Shown: positions 16,339 through 26,457 of the stretch, piece after piece
Numbering within the stretch: the first letter of the stretch is position 1
How the letters are laid out: every line of letters starts with the position of its first letter
Assembly (NCBI GenBank): GCA_029978335.1
Contig: JAPOJQ010000002.1
Coordinates: 62,001 to 126,000 of the forward strand
DNA length: 64,000 bases
Source of the DNA: Actinomycetota bacterium
Lineage (GTDB): Bacteria > Actinomycetota > Acidimicrobiia > Acidimicrobiales > Ilumatobacteraceae
Reading direction: 5' to 3'
Position numbers and translations under genes: made by a program
Notes under the pieces: model-generated
Database searches by the model: none
Seen by the model: the letters and a program-made list of their open reading frames with translations, nothing else
What the model was told of the DNA's origin: nothing

Positions 16339-17556
16339 TCACCCTCGGCGACGTCGCCATGCAGAAAAGCTGCCAATGGGCCCGTCCGACGGTGCGACCA
16401 ACCACGGGTACGGATGGATGACAACAGGTGCAACCCGACGGGCGATCCGATGGAAGCCGGGCACCGGGGCGAACGTGACTGCAACCGACCGGCCCGCAAG
16501 TACCTCGTGGGGATTGCCGCGGTATACCTCGAGCGCTCGCCGGGTCGCCAGATCAGCGAGAGACTCAACAAGGAACACGAGCCGCTTCGACGACAACTGA
16601 AGGCTGGCAAGCAACGGTTCGTCGAAGACGAACACCGCCGGGAGTTCAGAGTGAGCAGACAGCGCTGGATCGGCGTCACCGAGTGACTCAGCGGTCAGCC
16701 ACACCGCCGCGGGTTCGACCCCCGTCGACCTCATCGAGGACAACGCACCGGGATCAGCCACCAACCGGTGGCTACCTGATAGCTCAACTGGCATCCAGTC
16801 CGGCTCGTCAGGCCAGTCGGCAATCGGACAGGACGACCGATGCACGCATCCTCGACACAACTCCGGCGCCCGACGCTCAACTTGCGATTTGCTGAAGCCG
16901 TAGTGCTTCGACGAGCCAGTCCCCACGGTCCACTGCCAGCCCATGCGATTCGCCGCGCGAGTTCCATCGAGGAGGTGACGGAAAAAGTGCTCCTCCCCCA
17001 CCTGCCACGCGCCGCCACGCCGCACCGACCACTCGCTCGCCAGCCACATCCGGGTCTGGTTTACGAGCCAACCATCCCGCTCCAGTTCAGCGAGCGTGAT
17101 GTCGACACACGCCATCGAGCGGTCCCACGACACATCAGGGTCGACATGGGACTGCTCACGTCGCACTCCCCGAGCGCTCGCCGCGCCGTGATGCAGGTAC
17201 CAGTGGCGGGCGTACTCCTGCCACATCAACTCGTCGCGAAACTTGGCGACGTCCTTGCTCGGCCCACCAGCGACCTGGTTCCACACCTGTCTCAGCGTCA
17301 GCAGTCCGTGTCGGATGTAGGGCGACAGCCCTGAGGCGCCTCGGTCGGACTCGGGCAGCACCTGGTTACGGCGAGACGCATAGCCAGACACATCGAAGTC
17401 GGCGAGCGCCGCATCGGCTGCCGTCTGGCCACCGCGGAACCGTTCCGACCCGACGATGCTGTCTGCATCGCAGACCAGATGACCCAAGTGATCAGTCACG
17501 AATCGCTCGGCAGCCAAACGACCTCGATCAGGTGTTGGCAGCAGTTGTCCAGCCAT
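16339..17556 (-). CDS. Photolyase/cryptochrome-like protein with domains in reversed order
   Basis: 405 aa. Residues about 35-250 are a photolyase FAD-binding domain: GLSPYIRHGLLTLRQVW, FRDELMWQEYARHWY, WLVNQTRMWLASEW and NRMGWQWTVGTGSSKHYGFS, with the tryptophans expected near the flavin. CRGCVHRSSCPI adds a three-cysteine cluster that could bind metal or Fe-S. The C-terminal part (AAVWLTAESLGDADPALSAH, LPAVFVFDEPLLASLQLSSKRLVFLVESLADL) looks like the alpha/beta antenna domain that is normally N-terminal in photolyases. Function is probably light-dependent DNA repair or sensing, by family. Start ATG 17556. Confidence 0.8.
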   Translation of the reverse strand: MAGQLLPTPDRGRLAAERFVTDHLGHLVCDADSIVGSERFRGGQTAADAALADFDVSGYASRRNQVLPESDRGASGLSPYIRHGLLTLRQVWNQVAGGPSKDVAKFRDELMWQEYARHWYLHHGAASARGVRREQSHVDPDVSWDRSMACVDITLAELERDGWLVNQTRMWLASEWSVRRGGAWQVGEEHFFRHLLDGTRAANRMGWQWTVGTGSSKHYGFSKSQVERRAPELCRGCVHRSSCPIADWPDEPDWMPVELSGSHRLVADPGALSSMRSTGVEPAAVWLTAESLGDADPALSAHSELPAVFVFDEPLLASLQLSSKRLVFLVESLADLATRRALEVYRGNPHEVLAGRSVAVTFAPVPGFHRIARRVAPVVIHPYPWLVAPSDGPIGSFSAWRRRRG

Positions 17557-17635
17557 GGCCAGAGCGTCTCACCCTCTTGTCAGCGACGCCGCACGCTGCT
17601 CGTGCCCACACCGCATGCGCCCGATCGCGCGTGGC

Positions 17636-19429
17636 TCAGTCGGCTCGAATATATGGATTGCAATGCATCTGGGCACACGCGCGAATCACGAGTTCATCAA
17701 GCGTCGCTGACACCACCACGGGCAGGCCATTCGCCGTCAACACCAGCGATGGGTCGAGCCCAGCGTGGACTGAACCGTCGACGATCTGAGCGATGATCCG
17801 ATCGGAACAGTCGGAATTGGTGCAACGTGCGACGTTCAGCATCGAGTTGGGGAAAGTTCCGCTGGTGTTTTCGCCGCGGTAGGCAACGAGGAGATCCCCG
17901 TCCACAGTGACGATCGCATCAGCGGTGAAGGCAATCGCCGTGTCCCACCTCGCCTCATCTTGGTTCCCCAACGAGCATGACAAGTCGCCACACGTCAAGA
18001 CAACGGTCTGCCGCGAACTGTTGTCGGCGAGTCCAAACACGACCCTCGGTTTGCCGTCAGGTCCAACGATGATCGTTGGATCCGACATCGTCGCTGACGT
18101 CAGGGTGGCGTCGCTCCACTCAGTGCTGAACGTCACCCCCGAGCACGAGACCACGGAGCAACGGCCAATCGCGAGCGAGGCCGTCGTCCCACCAGAGTTG
18201 ACCGACGAGACAGCGATCACGGGCAGCCCATCCGATCCGATCACGATGTCGACACCCGATACGTCGTACCCCAGCCAGGCGTAACTTGCGGCTCCGACAT
18301 CAAGGCACGGCCCGATCACCCGCGCACACGCTCCGACGTACACGGTTGATCCGCTGTGGAACACCGCCACGACCCCACCGTCGGAGAGGCTGCTGACGAC
18401 TGCCGGCCCACCGGTGACTCCTGTTGTCGAGAATCCCTGCGACTGTTGCACCGAGTTGCACGAGGGATGGCCGCAGTACACCAGCTTGGCCTTTGAGACC
18501 CCTCCGGTCACGTCTCGATAGGCCACGACCGGATTTCCCGCATCGGTGATTGCGATCCTGGGATGACTCACCTGGTCCGCTGTGTCAACGAGCGTCGTCG
18601 ACTCGAACGTAGCGCAACGAATGTCGCCGCAGGTAGCCAACATCAGATTGTTCGCGGCACCATCGACGTACGCAATCACGGGGTTCCCATCAGCGCCGAT
18701 GACAACATCTGGCTCGTCAGCCCCCGGAATCGACTGCGTCAGATCATCATCGAGGAGCACGACGCCATCGGCTCCATCAGCACCCGCTGAGCCAACCGCA
18801 CCATCAGCACCAGCCGGACCCGCCGGACCGACCGCACCATCAGCACCAGCCGGACCCGCCGGACCGACCGCACCATCAGCACCCGCCGGGCCTGCGGGGC
18901 CCTGAGCACCAGAGTTCGTCGCGGTCGTGTCGTAGTAGCCGGAGATGTCCACCAGCAGGTCTGCCAACCCGTAGACATACAAACACACCGAACCATCAGC
19001 CGACAGCGGCGCAACGACGGAGTTCGGCACCGTCTGCCCCGACACAAAGTTGAGATTCGACACATCCGGACGTGGCCCACAGGGATAGACCGTCACGAAG
19101 CCACCGAAGTCGTTCGTTCGGCCATCGACCACGGTGATGTTGAGCGCCGCCGCTGTCGCCGATGACGGGATCACCCCGCCCGTCACCTGCAACTCGTACG
19201 GCTCACCGCCTCCGCCCAGGTCGGTGGCACCGATTGGATCGGCTGATCGGGTGTCGAGGATTCGATCCGGGGAGATCGCCACGAATGATGCGGCCCCGGA
19301 CTCAGCCGACACCGAGAGGAGTCCGCCTGCGCCGAGCGTCACGGCGACTGCCGCACCGATCGCCGCCCAACGCGACCGCCAGACCCGACGCGTTGCTGGA
19401 CAAGGACTATTCACCGAACAATGTCGCAT
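17636..19429 (-). CDS. Secreted collagen-repeat protein with repeat-rich C-terminus
   Basis: 597 aa. A basic N-terminus and hydrophobic stretch (AAIGAAVAVTLGAGGLLSVSA) form a signal peptide. Residues about 48-170 (FVAISPDRILDTRSADPIG ... LLVDISGYYD) are a domain I associate with actinobacterial surface proteins. Then comes a collagen-like Gly-X-Y tract made of 12-residue units (GPAGPAGADGAV), then about 390 residues of repeated blocks with paired cysteines (LATCGDIRC, LVYCGHPSC, VLTCGDLSC) and strands of the form VVIGADGNPVIAYVD, suggesting a beta-propeller. Likely surface adhesion or structure; ligand unknown. Confidence 0.85.
   Translation of the reverse strand: MRHCSVNSPCPATRRVWRSRWAAIGAAVAVTLGAGGLLSVSAESGAASFVAISPDRILDTRSADPIGATDLGGGGEPYELQVTGGVIPSSATAAALNITVVDGRTNDFGGFVTVYPCGPRPDVSNLNFVSGQTVPNSVVAPLSADGSVCLYVYGLADLLVDISGYYDTTATNSGAQGPAGPAGADGAVGPAGPAGADGAVGPAGPAGADGAVGSAGADGADGVVLLDDDLTQSIPGADEPDVVIGADGNPVIAYVDGAANNLMLATCGDIRCATFESTTLVDTADQVSHPRIAITDAGNPVVAYRDVTGGVSKAKLVYCGHPSCNSVQQSQGFSTTGVTGGPAVVSSLSDGGVVAVFHSGSTVYVGACARVIGPCLDVGAASYAWLGYDVSGVDIVIGSDGLPVIAVSSVNSGGTTASLAIGRCSVVSCSGVTFSTEWSDATLTSATMSDPTIIVGPDGKPRVVFGLADNSSRQTVVLTCGDLSCSLGNQDEARWDTAIAFTADAIVTVDGDLLVAYRGENTSGTFPNSMLNVARCTNSDCSDRIIAQIVDGSVHAGLDPSLVLTANGLPVVVSATLDELVIRACAQMHCNPYIRAD
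18794..18905 (-). repeat. 36-bp tandem repeat coding for collagen-like units
   Basis: Near-identical 36-base units encode GPAGPAGADGAV, two nearly exact copies plus degenerate flanks. Near-identity at DNA level suggests recent slippage or recombination, so copy number may differ between strains. Confidence 0.8.
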
Positions 19430-19519
19430 GAACTGAATCTAGTTTGAATCAGATCGACGAACGTCAACCTTTGGCATACCCCCAAGCCCTCAGCTGCCGA
19501 TGAGGATCGACGGCGACGC

Positions 19520-19909
19520 TCACTCTTGCGCGCTATCGACCAATCGTTCCTTCTGCGCCGCCCGCCAGTGCAGTACGAAGAGCGGCACGGCAAAGATCAG
19601 CGTCACGATTGAGCGAAACACGCTGCGGATCGCACTTCGACGGTTCGCTTCGTTCGAAATCTCAGCCTCGCGTTCTTGCCAGGCGGCTTCGGCCTCGGGA
19701 TCAACTGCCGTCGTAGTGCCACTCTCGCTATCGACGACTCGACTCGGGTACGGGTTGTAGTAACCGACGTACGGGTCGGGGTAGACGATGTCAACGGTGG
19801 CGCTCACGGCACCAACCGCAGCGAACAAACTCGTGACCAGCGTGATGAGGCACACGCCGTAGAGGTAGATCGAACGAATCACCACAGTGGCGCGTTGACG
19901 AGAGGTCAT
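19520..19909 (-). CDS. Small membrane protein, possibly DUF5671-like
   Basis: 129 aa from ATG 19909 (MTSRQRATV); the track start 77 codons upstream overlaps the divergent cupin. Two membrane segments: SIYLYGVCLITLVTSLFAAVGAV near residue 13 and SIVTLIFAVPLFVLHW near the C-terminus, separated by a polar loop with YPDPYVGYYNPYPS. The first segment resembles the DUF5671 membrane domain; this is a tentative impression. Confidence 0.65.
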   Translation of the reverse strand: MTSRQRATVVIRSIYLYGVCLITLVTSLFAAVGAVSATVDIVYPDPYVGYYNPYPSRVVDSESGTTTAVDPEAEAAWQEREAEISNEANRRSAIRSVFRSIVTLIFAVPLFVLHWRAAQKERLVDSAQE

Positions 19910-20006
19910 CGTCACATCGTTGGCGATACATCCACAAATAGCAAGCACACTGAACGCACGCCGGTCTCGACAGCGGTGAGTTCGATACGAACTAGCGTCG
20001 GCTGCT

Positions 20007-20411
20007 GTGTCAGCACCTGTGTACGTCACCCCCTCCGAGTTGCCGATGGAGTCACGCTCCGTCGACGCCGGCCTCGTCGTGAATTGGTGGACGCTGTTCA
20101 GCGCAGACCGTACCGACACCACCGGTCTCATCATGGGCATCGCCGAGATCCCTGCGGGCGCACATCGCCCGTCACGCGGTCACTCGCATCCCCAAGCAGA
20201 GACCTATGTGATTCTTTCTGGAGTTGCCGACGTCCGCATCGATGGATGCGAGCCGCGCATCATGCGCCCTAATGACGCCGTGTGGATTCCGGGCGGGGTT
20301 GAACACATCGCACTCAATGCCAGCGACACCGAGTCGCTTCGACTGCTCTACATCTTTGGTGGCACCGACTCATTCGACGAGGTCGAGTACACCTACCCGC
20401 CGGGTGCGTAA
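20007..20411 (+). CDS. Cupin-domain protein
   Basis: 134 aa from GTG 20007 (ATG 20046 possible). GHSHPQAETYVILSGVADVRIDG is cupin motif 1 with the His, His and Glu metal ligands, and DAVWIPGGVEHIALN is motif 2 with the last His. Single-domain metal-binding beta-barrel; enzyme or sensor role not readable. Its end overlaps the convergent SET gene by 19 bases. Confidence 0.87.
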   Translation: MSAPVYVTPSELPMESRSVDAGLVVNWWTLFSADRTDTTGLIMGIAEIPAGAHRPSRGHSHPQAETYVILSGVADVRIDGCEPRIMRPNDAVWIPGGVEHIALNASDTESLRLLYIFGGTDSFDEVEYTYPPGA

Positions 20412-20779
20412 ACGACCTCGGGGCTGAGGGACTCCCAGTAGTCGGGGCCGTAATCAATGCAACACTCCTCGCCTTGAGCGATGTCACGAATGGCGACCAG
20501 GGTAAGGGTCATGTCCGACTCATCGATCGACACCCGACAATTTGGCTCGGTCGAATGATTCAACAGCGAAGCGACACCGAGTGCGAGTGCCGCTCCACCA
20601 TCGGATGTTTCGAACACATACCGTTCGACCAGCGAGCCGGTGCCCCACACCGGGTCATCGGGCGCCAACATCAACACGGGCCACCGCCCAAGCATCGACT
20701 CCGCAGCGACCGAGCACCCAACCGCCACTCCCCGCCCATGAATCGGCGATACAACGACCGTCAGCGGTTGATCAATCAC
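20393..20779 (-). CDS. SET-domain protein, putative lysine methyltransferase
   Basis: 128 aa, essentially a minimal SET domain. VVVSPIHGRGVAVGCSVAAES is the N-SET strand pair, SLLNHSTEPNCRVS matches the NHSxxPN cofactor/pseudoknot motif and GEECCIDYGPDYW matches the GEE-x-x-x-DYG motif. SET methyltransferases modify lysines with S-adenosylmethionine; they are common in eukaryotes and scattered in bacteria. No pre-SET or post-SET zinc cluster is visible. The target protein is unknown. Confidence 0.83.
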   Translation of the reverse strand: MIDQPLTVVVSPIHGRGVAVGCSVAAESMLGRWPVLMLAPDDPVWGTGSLVERYVFETSDGGAALALGVASLLNHSTEPNCRVSIDESDMTLTLVAIRDIAQGEECCIDYGPDYWESLSPEVVYAPGG

Positions 20780-20825
20780 GCTCGCACGGTAGCGAGCCTC
20801 CCAGGAACCGCACCATCAACCATCG

Positions 20826-21623
20826 TCAATAAACGATGTACGACGTCATCGTGAGCGAACCCATGGTGGCACCCTCGATGACGACCTCGGCTGTCACGCC
20901 TGTTGCCGCAGCGATACCGGCGATCGGCGCTAACGGCATGAAGTGCTCGGGCGTCGGCGCTGAGCGCTGCCAGTCGGATCCCGACATCACCGTGGGTAAC
21001 GAAGCCGGATCGGTGGTCATGACCGATCGCACGAATGCGTCGAACCGATCAGCCCAGTCAAACCCCTTATCGGGCATCGACCAATCGAGCGCACCGAGAT
21101 GGTGCACCACGTTGCCGCTGCCGAGAACCAACACACCTTCGTCACGCAACGGCGAAAGGGCCGCACCAATCGACATCTGCTCACGGGCGTCGAGACGAGA
21201 GTCGAGCGAGAGTTGGACCACCGGGATATCAGCATCTGGATACATCTGGGCGAGCACCGACCACGTGCCGTGGTCAAGCCCCCATGCGCTCTCGTCGCGG
21301 TGCACCTCGCGCGGACCGAGCAGGTCGACGACGCGCTCTGCGAGGTCTGGCGAACCGGGAGCCGGGTACTCGTAGGCGAAGAGTTCGGCAGGGAACCCGG
21401 AAAAGTCATGAATGGTTCTTGGCGACGACATCGCAGTGACCGCCAGTGCCGGCACGTACCAGTGGGCAGAAATCGCCAAGATCGCCGATGGCCGCGCCAT
21501 CGATCCTGCGAGGTCGTGCCATGACTGCGTGAAACGATTGGACTCAAGCGTGTTCATCGGACTGCCGTGCCCGATGAACACGGCCGGGATCCGACCAATT
21601 GCGCCCTGCGTTATCACGCTCAC
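20826..21623 (-). CDS. DODA-type class III extradiol dioxygenase (YgiD-like)
   Basis: 265 aa. Zinc/iron-binding motifs are visible: AVFIGHGSPMNTL near the N-terminus, LAISAHWYVPA, AWGLDHGTWSVL and GSGNVVHHLG. The family includes E. coli YgiD and plant 4,5-DOPA dioxygenase, which open catechol rings. Substrate here unknown. It is divergent from furA with about 78 bases between, which raises the possibility that the palindrome there also touches this gene. Confidence 0.9.
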   Translation of the reverse strand: MSVITQGAIGRIPAVFIGHGSPMNTLESNRFTQSWHDLAGSMARPSAILAISAHWYVPALAVTAMSSPRTIHDFSGFPAELFAYEYPAPGSPDLAERVVDLLGPREVHRDESAWGLDHGTWSVLAQMYPDADIPVVQLSLDSRLDAREQMSIGAALSPLRDEGVLVLGSGNVVHHLGALDWSMPDKGFDWADRFDAFVRSVMTTDPASLPTVMSGSDWQRSAPTPEHFMPLAPIAGIAAATGVTAEVVIEGATMGSLTMTSYIVY

Positions 21624-21662
21624 GACACGAGGTTAAAAGCCGGTCGAGAATTTCTAAGATTT

Positions 21663-21679
21663 TCTGGAATAGTTCCAGA
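21663..21679. promoter_or_regulatory. Palindromic operator candidate upstream of furA-katG
   Basis: TCTGGAATAGTTCCAGA is a perfect 7-3-7 inverted repeat, 21 bases upstream of the furA start. FurA proteins repress their own furA-katG operon through an AT-rich site in this position, so this is the likely autoregulatory box. Confidence 0.65.
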
Positions 21680-21700
21680 TTCAGAAATGTTCTACCCAAC

Positions 21701-24375
<2,675 letters not shown>

Positions 24376-24393
24376 CCGGCACGCTCACGCCTT

Positions 24394-24425
24394 CGATCCC
24401 CGTCACCGCTCGGTGGCGGGGATCG
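24394..24425. terminator. Bidirectional terminator hairpin after katG
   Basis: CGATCCCCGTCACCG pairs with CGGTGGCGGGGATCG around a two-base CT centre, with one G-U pair on the plus transcript. It fills the space between the convergent katG and hydrolase stops. Confidence 0.7.
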
Positions 24426-24431
24426 TTCGCG

Positions 24432-25007
24432 TCAGACGCTGTGCGCGAGTTTGATCACCGTCGCGATCACCGCATCGCACGCCGACTGGTCAAAGTCAGC
24501 GTGCCCCATCTCACACAACAAATGACCCGCGCCGTCGTGTCGCACGATCGTCGCGTCTGCGGAGATCGCCGCCAACGCAGCAGCGGCCTCAGCATCACCG
24601 TCATCGTCAAAGATCGGATCGTTTCGCCCCGCATGCACCTCGCAGGTGACCCCTGCCGGCCACCGGTCGCCAAATTCACCGAGTGGTACACACGCCCCCA
24701 CCAACACCGCGGCCCGAACACCGTTGATCGTTTGTGCTGCGAATTGAGCGGGCAGGACGCCAAGGGAGAGTCCAACCACCACTGGTTGAACCGATGGGTC
24801 CACGGCTGACGCACCACAGGCGATGACCTCACCGAATCCGATCGACAGGGCATGCGCTACCCCATCATCCAAGGTGCTAAAGGTGGCTCCTTCGTAGAGA
24901 TCGGGCACGATCACCTCGAGACCGTGCGACCGGATCCGGTCAGCGAGCGCATTGACCCCGGCGGTGCAACCAAGTGCGTGGTGGAAGAGGACAACCGGCG
25001 TTGGCAT
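24432..25007 (-). CDS. Dienelactone-hydrolase-like protein
   Basis: 191 aa alpha/beta hydrolase. VVLFHHALGCTAGVNALADRI is the oxyanion region, VVGLSLGVLPAQ the nucleophile elbow (Ser where true dienelactone hydrolases have Cys), HAGRNDPIFDDDG the acid and VRHDGAGHLLCEMGH the catalytic His. Shorter than most members (230-250 aa). Substrate unknown. Its start overlaps the upstream region of the divergent DUF167 gene. Confidence 0.83.
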   Translation of the reverse strand: MPTPVVLFHHALGCTAGVNALADRIRSHGLEVIVPDLYEGATFSTLDDGVAHALSIGFGEVIACGASAVDPSVQPVVVGLSLGVLPAQFAAQTINGVRAAVLVGACVPLGEFGDRWPAGVTCEVHAGRNDPIFDDDGDAEAAAALAAISADATIVRHDGAGHLLCEMGHADFDQSACDAVIATVIKLAHSV

Positions 25008-25029
25008 GTGCGAAGGCTACGTTCCGGAG

Positions 25030-25332
25030 GTGTCGGAATTCGCCCGTCGATGGTTCACCGAAGCCAATGGCGGCCTGAGCATCACCGTCATGGTGGTGCC
25101 CGGTGCTCGTCGATCGGCCATCGCCGATAGCGCCGGCGACGTGCTGCGCCTCCGAATCGCTGCTCCACCAGTTGACGGCGCAGCGAATGACGAACTCCGT
25201 CGATTCATCGCGGAGCACTTCGGCGTACGCCAACGCGACGTTGAGATCGTTCGCGGCGCACACTCCCGATCAAAAGTGCTCCACATTTCAGGTATCGCCA
25301 CCGCGCTCGCTGTCGTTGCTGACTCGCTCTAG
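25030..25332 (+). CDS. DUF167 (YggU) family protein
   Basis: 100 aa from GTG 25030, the usual length; ATG 25006 is possible but overlaps the divergent start codon. ITVMVVPGARRSAIADSAG, LRLRIAAPPVDGAANDELRRFIAEHFGV and VEIVRGAHSRSKVLHISG are the family's conserved blocks. Small alpha/beta protein of unknown biochemical role, usually in housekeeping contexts. Confidence 0.9.
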   Translation: MSEFARRWFTEANGGLSITVMVVPGARRSAIADSAGDVLRLRIAAPPVDGAANDELRRFIAEHFGVRQRDVEIVRGAHSRSKVLHISGIATALAVVADSL

Positions 25333-25342
25333 AGTCGCCCAC

Positions 25343-26002
25343 GTGGACCCGATCGATTGCATCACTGGCTCCGACGCATTGCGCTCGCTCTTTCGAGCTC
25401 CGTCCCAGCGCGCGCTCGACAAAGAGATCGACCACATCGACGATGTCGCAGCTGATGTGATCGGAGCCGCGCCGTTGTTCATCCTTGCCACCAGCGACGG
25501 CGACCGTGTTGACATCTCCCCTCGAGGCGGTGAACCGGGTTTCGTCAAGGTGCTCGACCGAACCCATCTCGCATTCGGTGATCTCGCGGGCAACAACCGC
25601 ATCGACTCGTACCGCAACCTCATCGGCCATGATCGTGTCGCCATGCTCTTCCTCATCCCAGGCCTTGAGGATTCAATGCGAGTCAACGGCCGAGCATCAA
25701 TCACGGTTGACGAAGGCATTCGTCGGCAGTGCCGCAGCGGTGATCGCGTTCCGAATCTCGCCGTCATCATCGAGGTTGAGACGTGCTTCATGCACTGTGG
25801 CAAGGCGCTACGTCGCTCAGCCGTCTGGGAGCCATCGACGTGGCCGGCAGCGGACGAGCGGCCAACCGGTGCCGACATGCTGAAAGCACATTCCGCTGAT
25901 CCCGCTCCCGTCGACGAGATCGCCTCTGCCCTCGAGGATGCCTATCAACGCACACTCTGGCAGCCCGGCGGAACAGGTGACGAAGTACCGTCGACGTCAT
26001 GA
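25343..26002 (+). CDS. PPOX-type FMN-dependent flavoprotein (MSMEG_1061-like)
   Basis: 219 aa from GTG 25343; the track start at 25103 is inside DUF167. KEIDHIDDVAADVIGAAPLFILATS, DISPRGGEPGFVKVLDRTHLAFGDLAGNNRIDSYRNL and MLFLIPGLEDSMRVNGRASI are the signature of the pyridoxamine-phosphate-oxidase-fold family named after M. smegmatis MSMEG_1061. Probably an F420- or FMN-linked reductase of unknown substrate. Its stop overlaps the next start (ATGA). Confidence 0.9.
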   Translation: MDPIDCITGSDALRSLFRAPSQRALDKEIDHIDDVAADVIGAAPLFILATSDGDRVDISPRGGEPGFVKVLDRTHLAFGDLAGNNRIDSYRNLIGHDRVAMLFLIPGLEDSMRVNGRASITVDEGIRRQCRSGDRVPNLAVIIEVETCFMHCGKALRRSAVWEPSTWPAADERPTGADMLKAHSADPAPVDEIASALEDAYQRTLWQPGGTGDEVPSTS

Positions 26003-26457
26003 GCAATGGCCCCATCCACGACGTCATCCACCGTTGGCACTTGCATATGCGTCGGCAACTGCCGGGCGGCCTCGATGAACTCCTTCACGACGATGTCGTC
26101 TTTCGATCACCCGTCGTCTTCACCCCGCAAGAGGGCAAGGCCATCACCACGTTGTACCTCGAAGCCGCTGGCCAGGCGCTGCCCGGCGATGCCGCCAGCG
26201 TGAGCGATGCCATCAACTCGGCATCAGCATCGGGTGGCGGGTTTCGCTACGTGAAAGAAGTGCTCGACGGCCACACGGCGGTGCTCGAGTTCGAGACCAC
26301 CGTCGAAGGCAAGTACGTGAACGGTGTCGACATCATCACGTGTGACGACGATGGCAAGATCGTCGAATTCACCGTGATGATTCGACCGCTCCAAGCAGTC
26401 AATGCCGTTCATCGTCAGATGGGCGAAATGCTGGAGCGAATGAACAAGCTCAGCTGA
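25999..26457 (+). CDS. NTF2/SnoaL-like protein
   Basis: 152 aa. IHDVIHRWHLHMRRQLPGGLDELLHDDVVFRSPVVFTP is the first helix-strand region of a SnoaL-like cone fold, ending in VNGVDIITCDDDGKIVEFTVMIRPLQAVNAV, the typical C-terminal sheet. Role unknown; relatives bind small hydrophobic ligands or act as isomerases. Start codon overlaps the previous stop, so both are one transcript; the end overlaps the convergent monooxygenase. Confidence 0.85.
   Translation: MSNGPIHDVIHRWHLHMRRQLPGGLDELLHDDVVFRSPVVFTPQEGKAITTLYLEAAGQALPGDAASVSDAINSASASGGGFRYVKEVLDGHTAVLEFETTVEGKYVNGVDIITCDDDGKIVEFTVMIRPLQAVNAVHRQMGEMLERMNKLS

Noticed and set aside
18794-18905. CRISPR-like repeats
   Set aside because: The units are contiguous without spacers and encode Gly-X-Y collagen repeats in frame.
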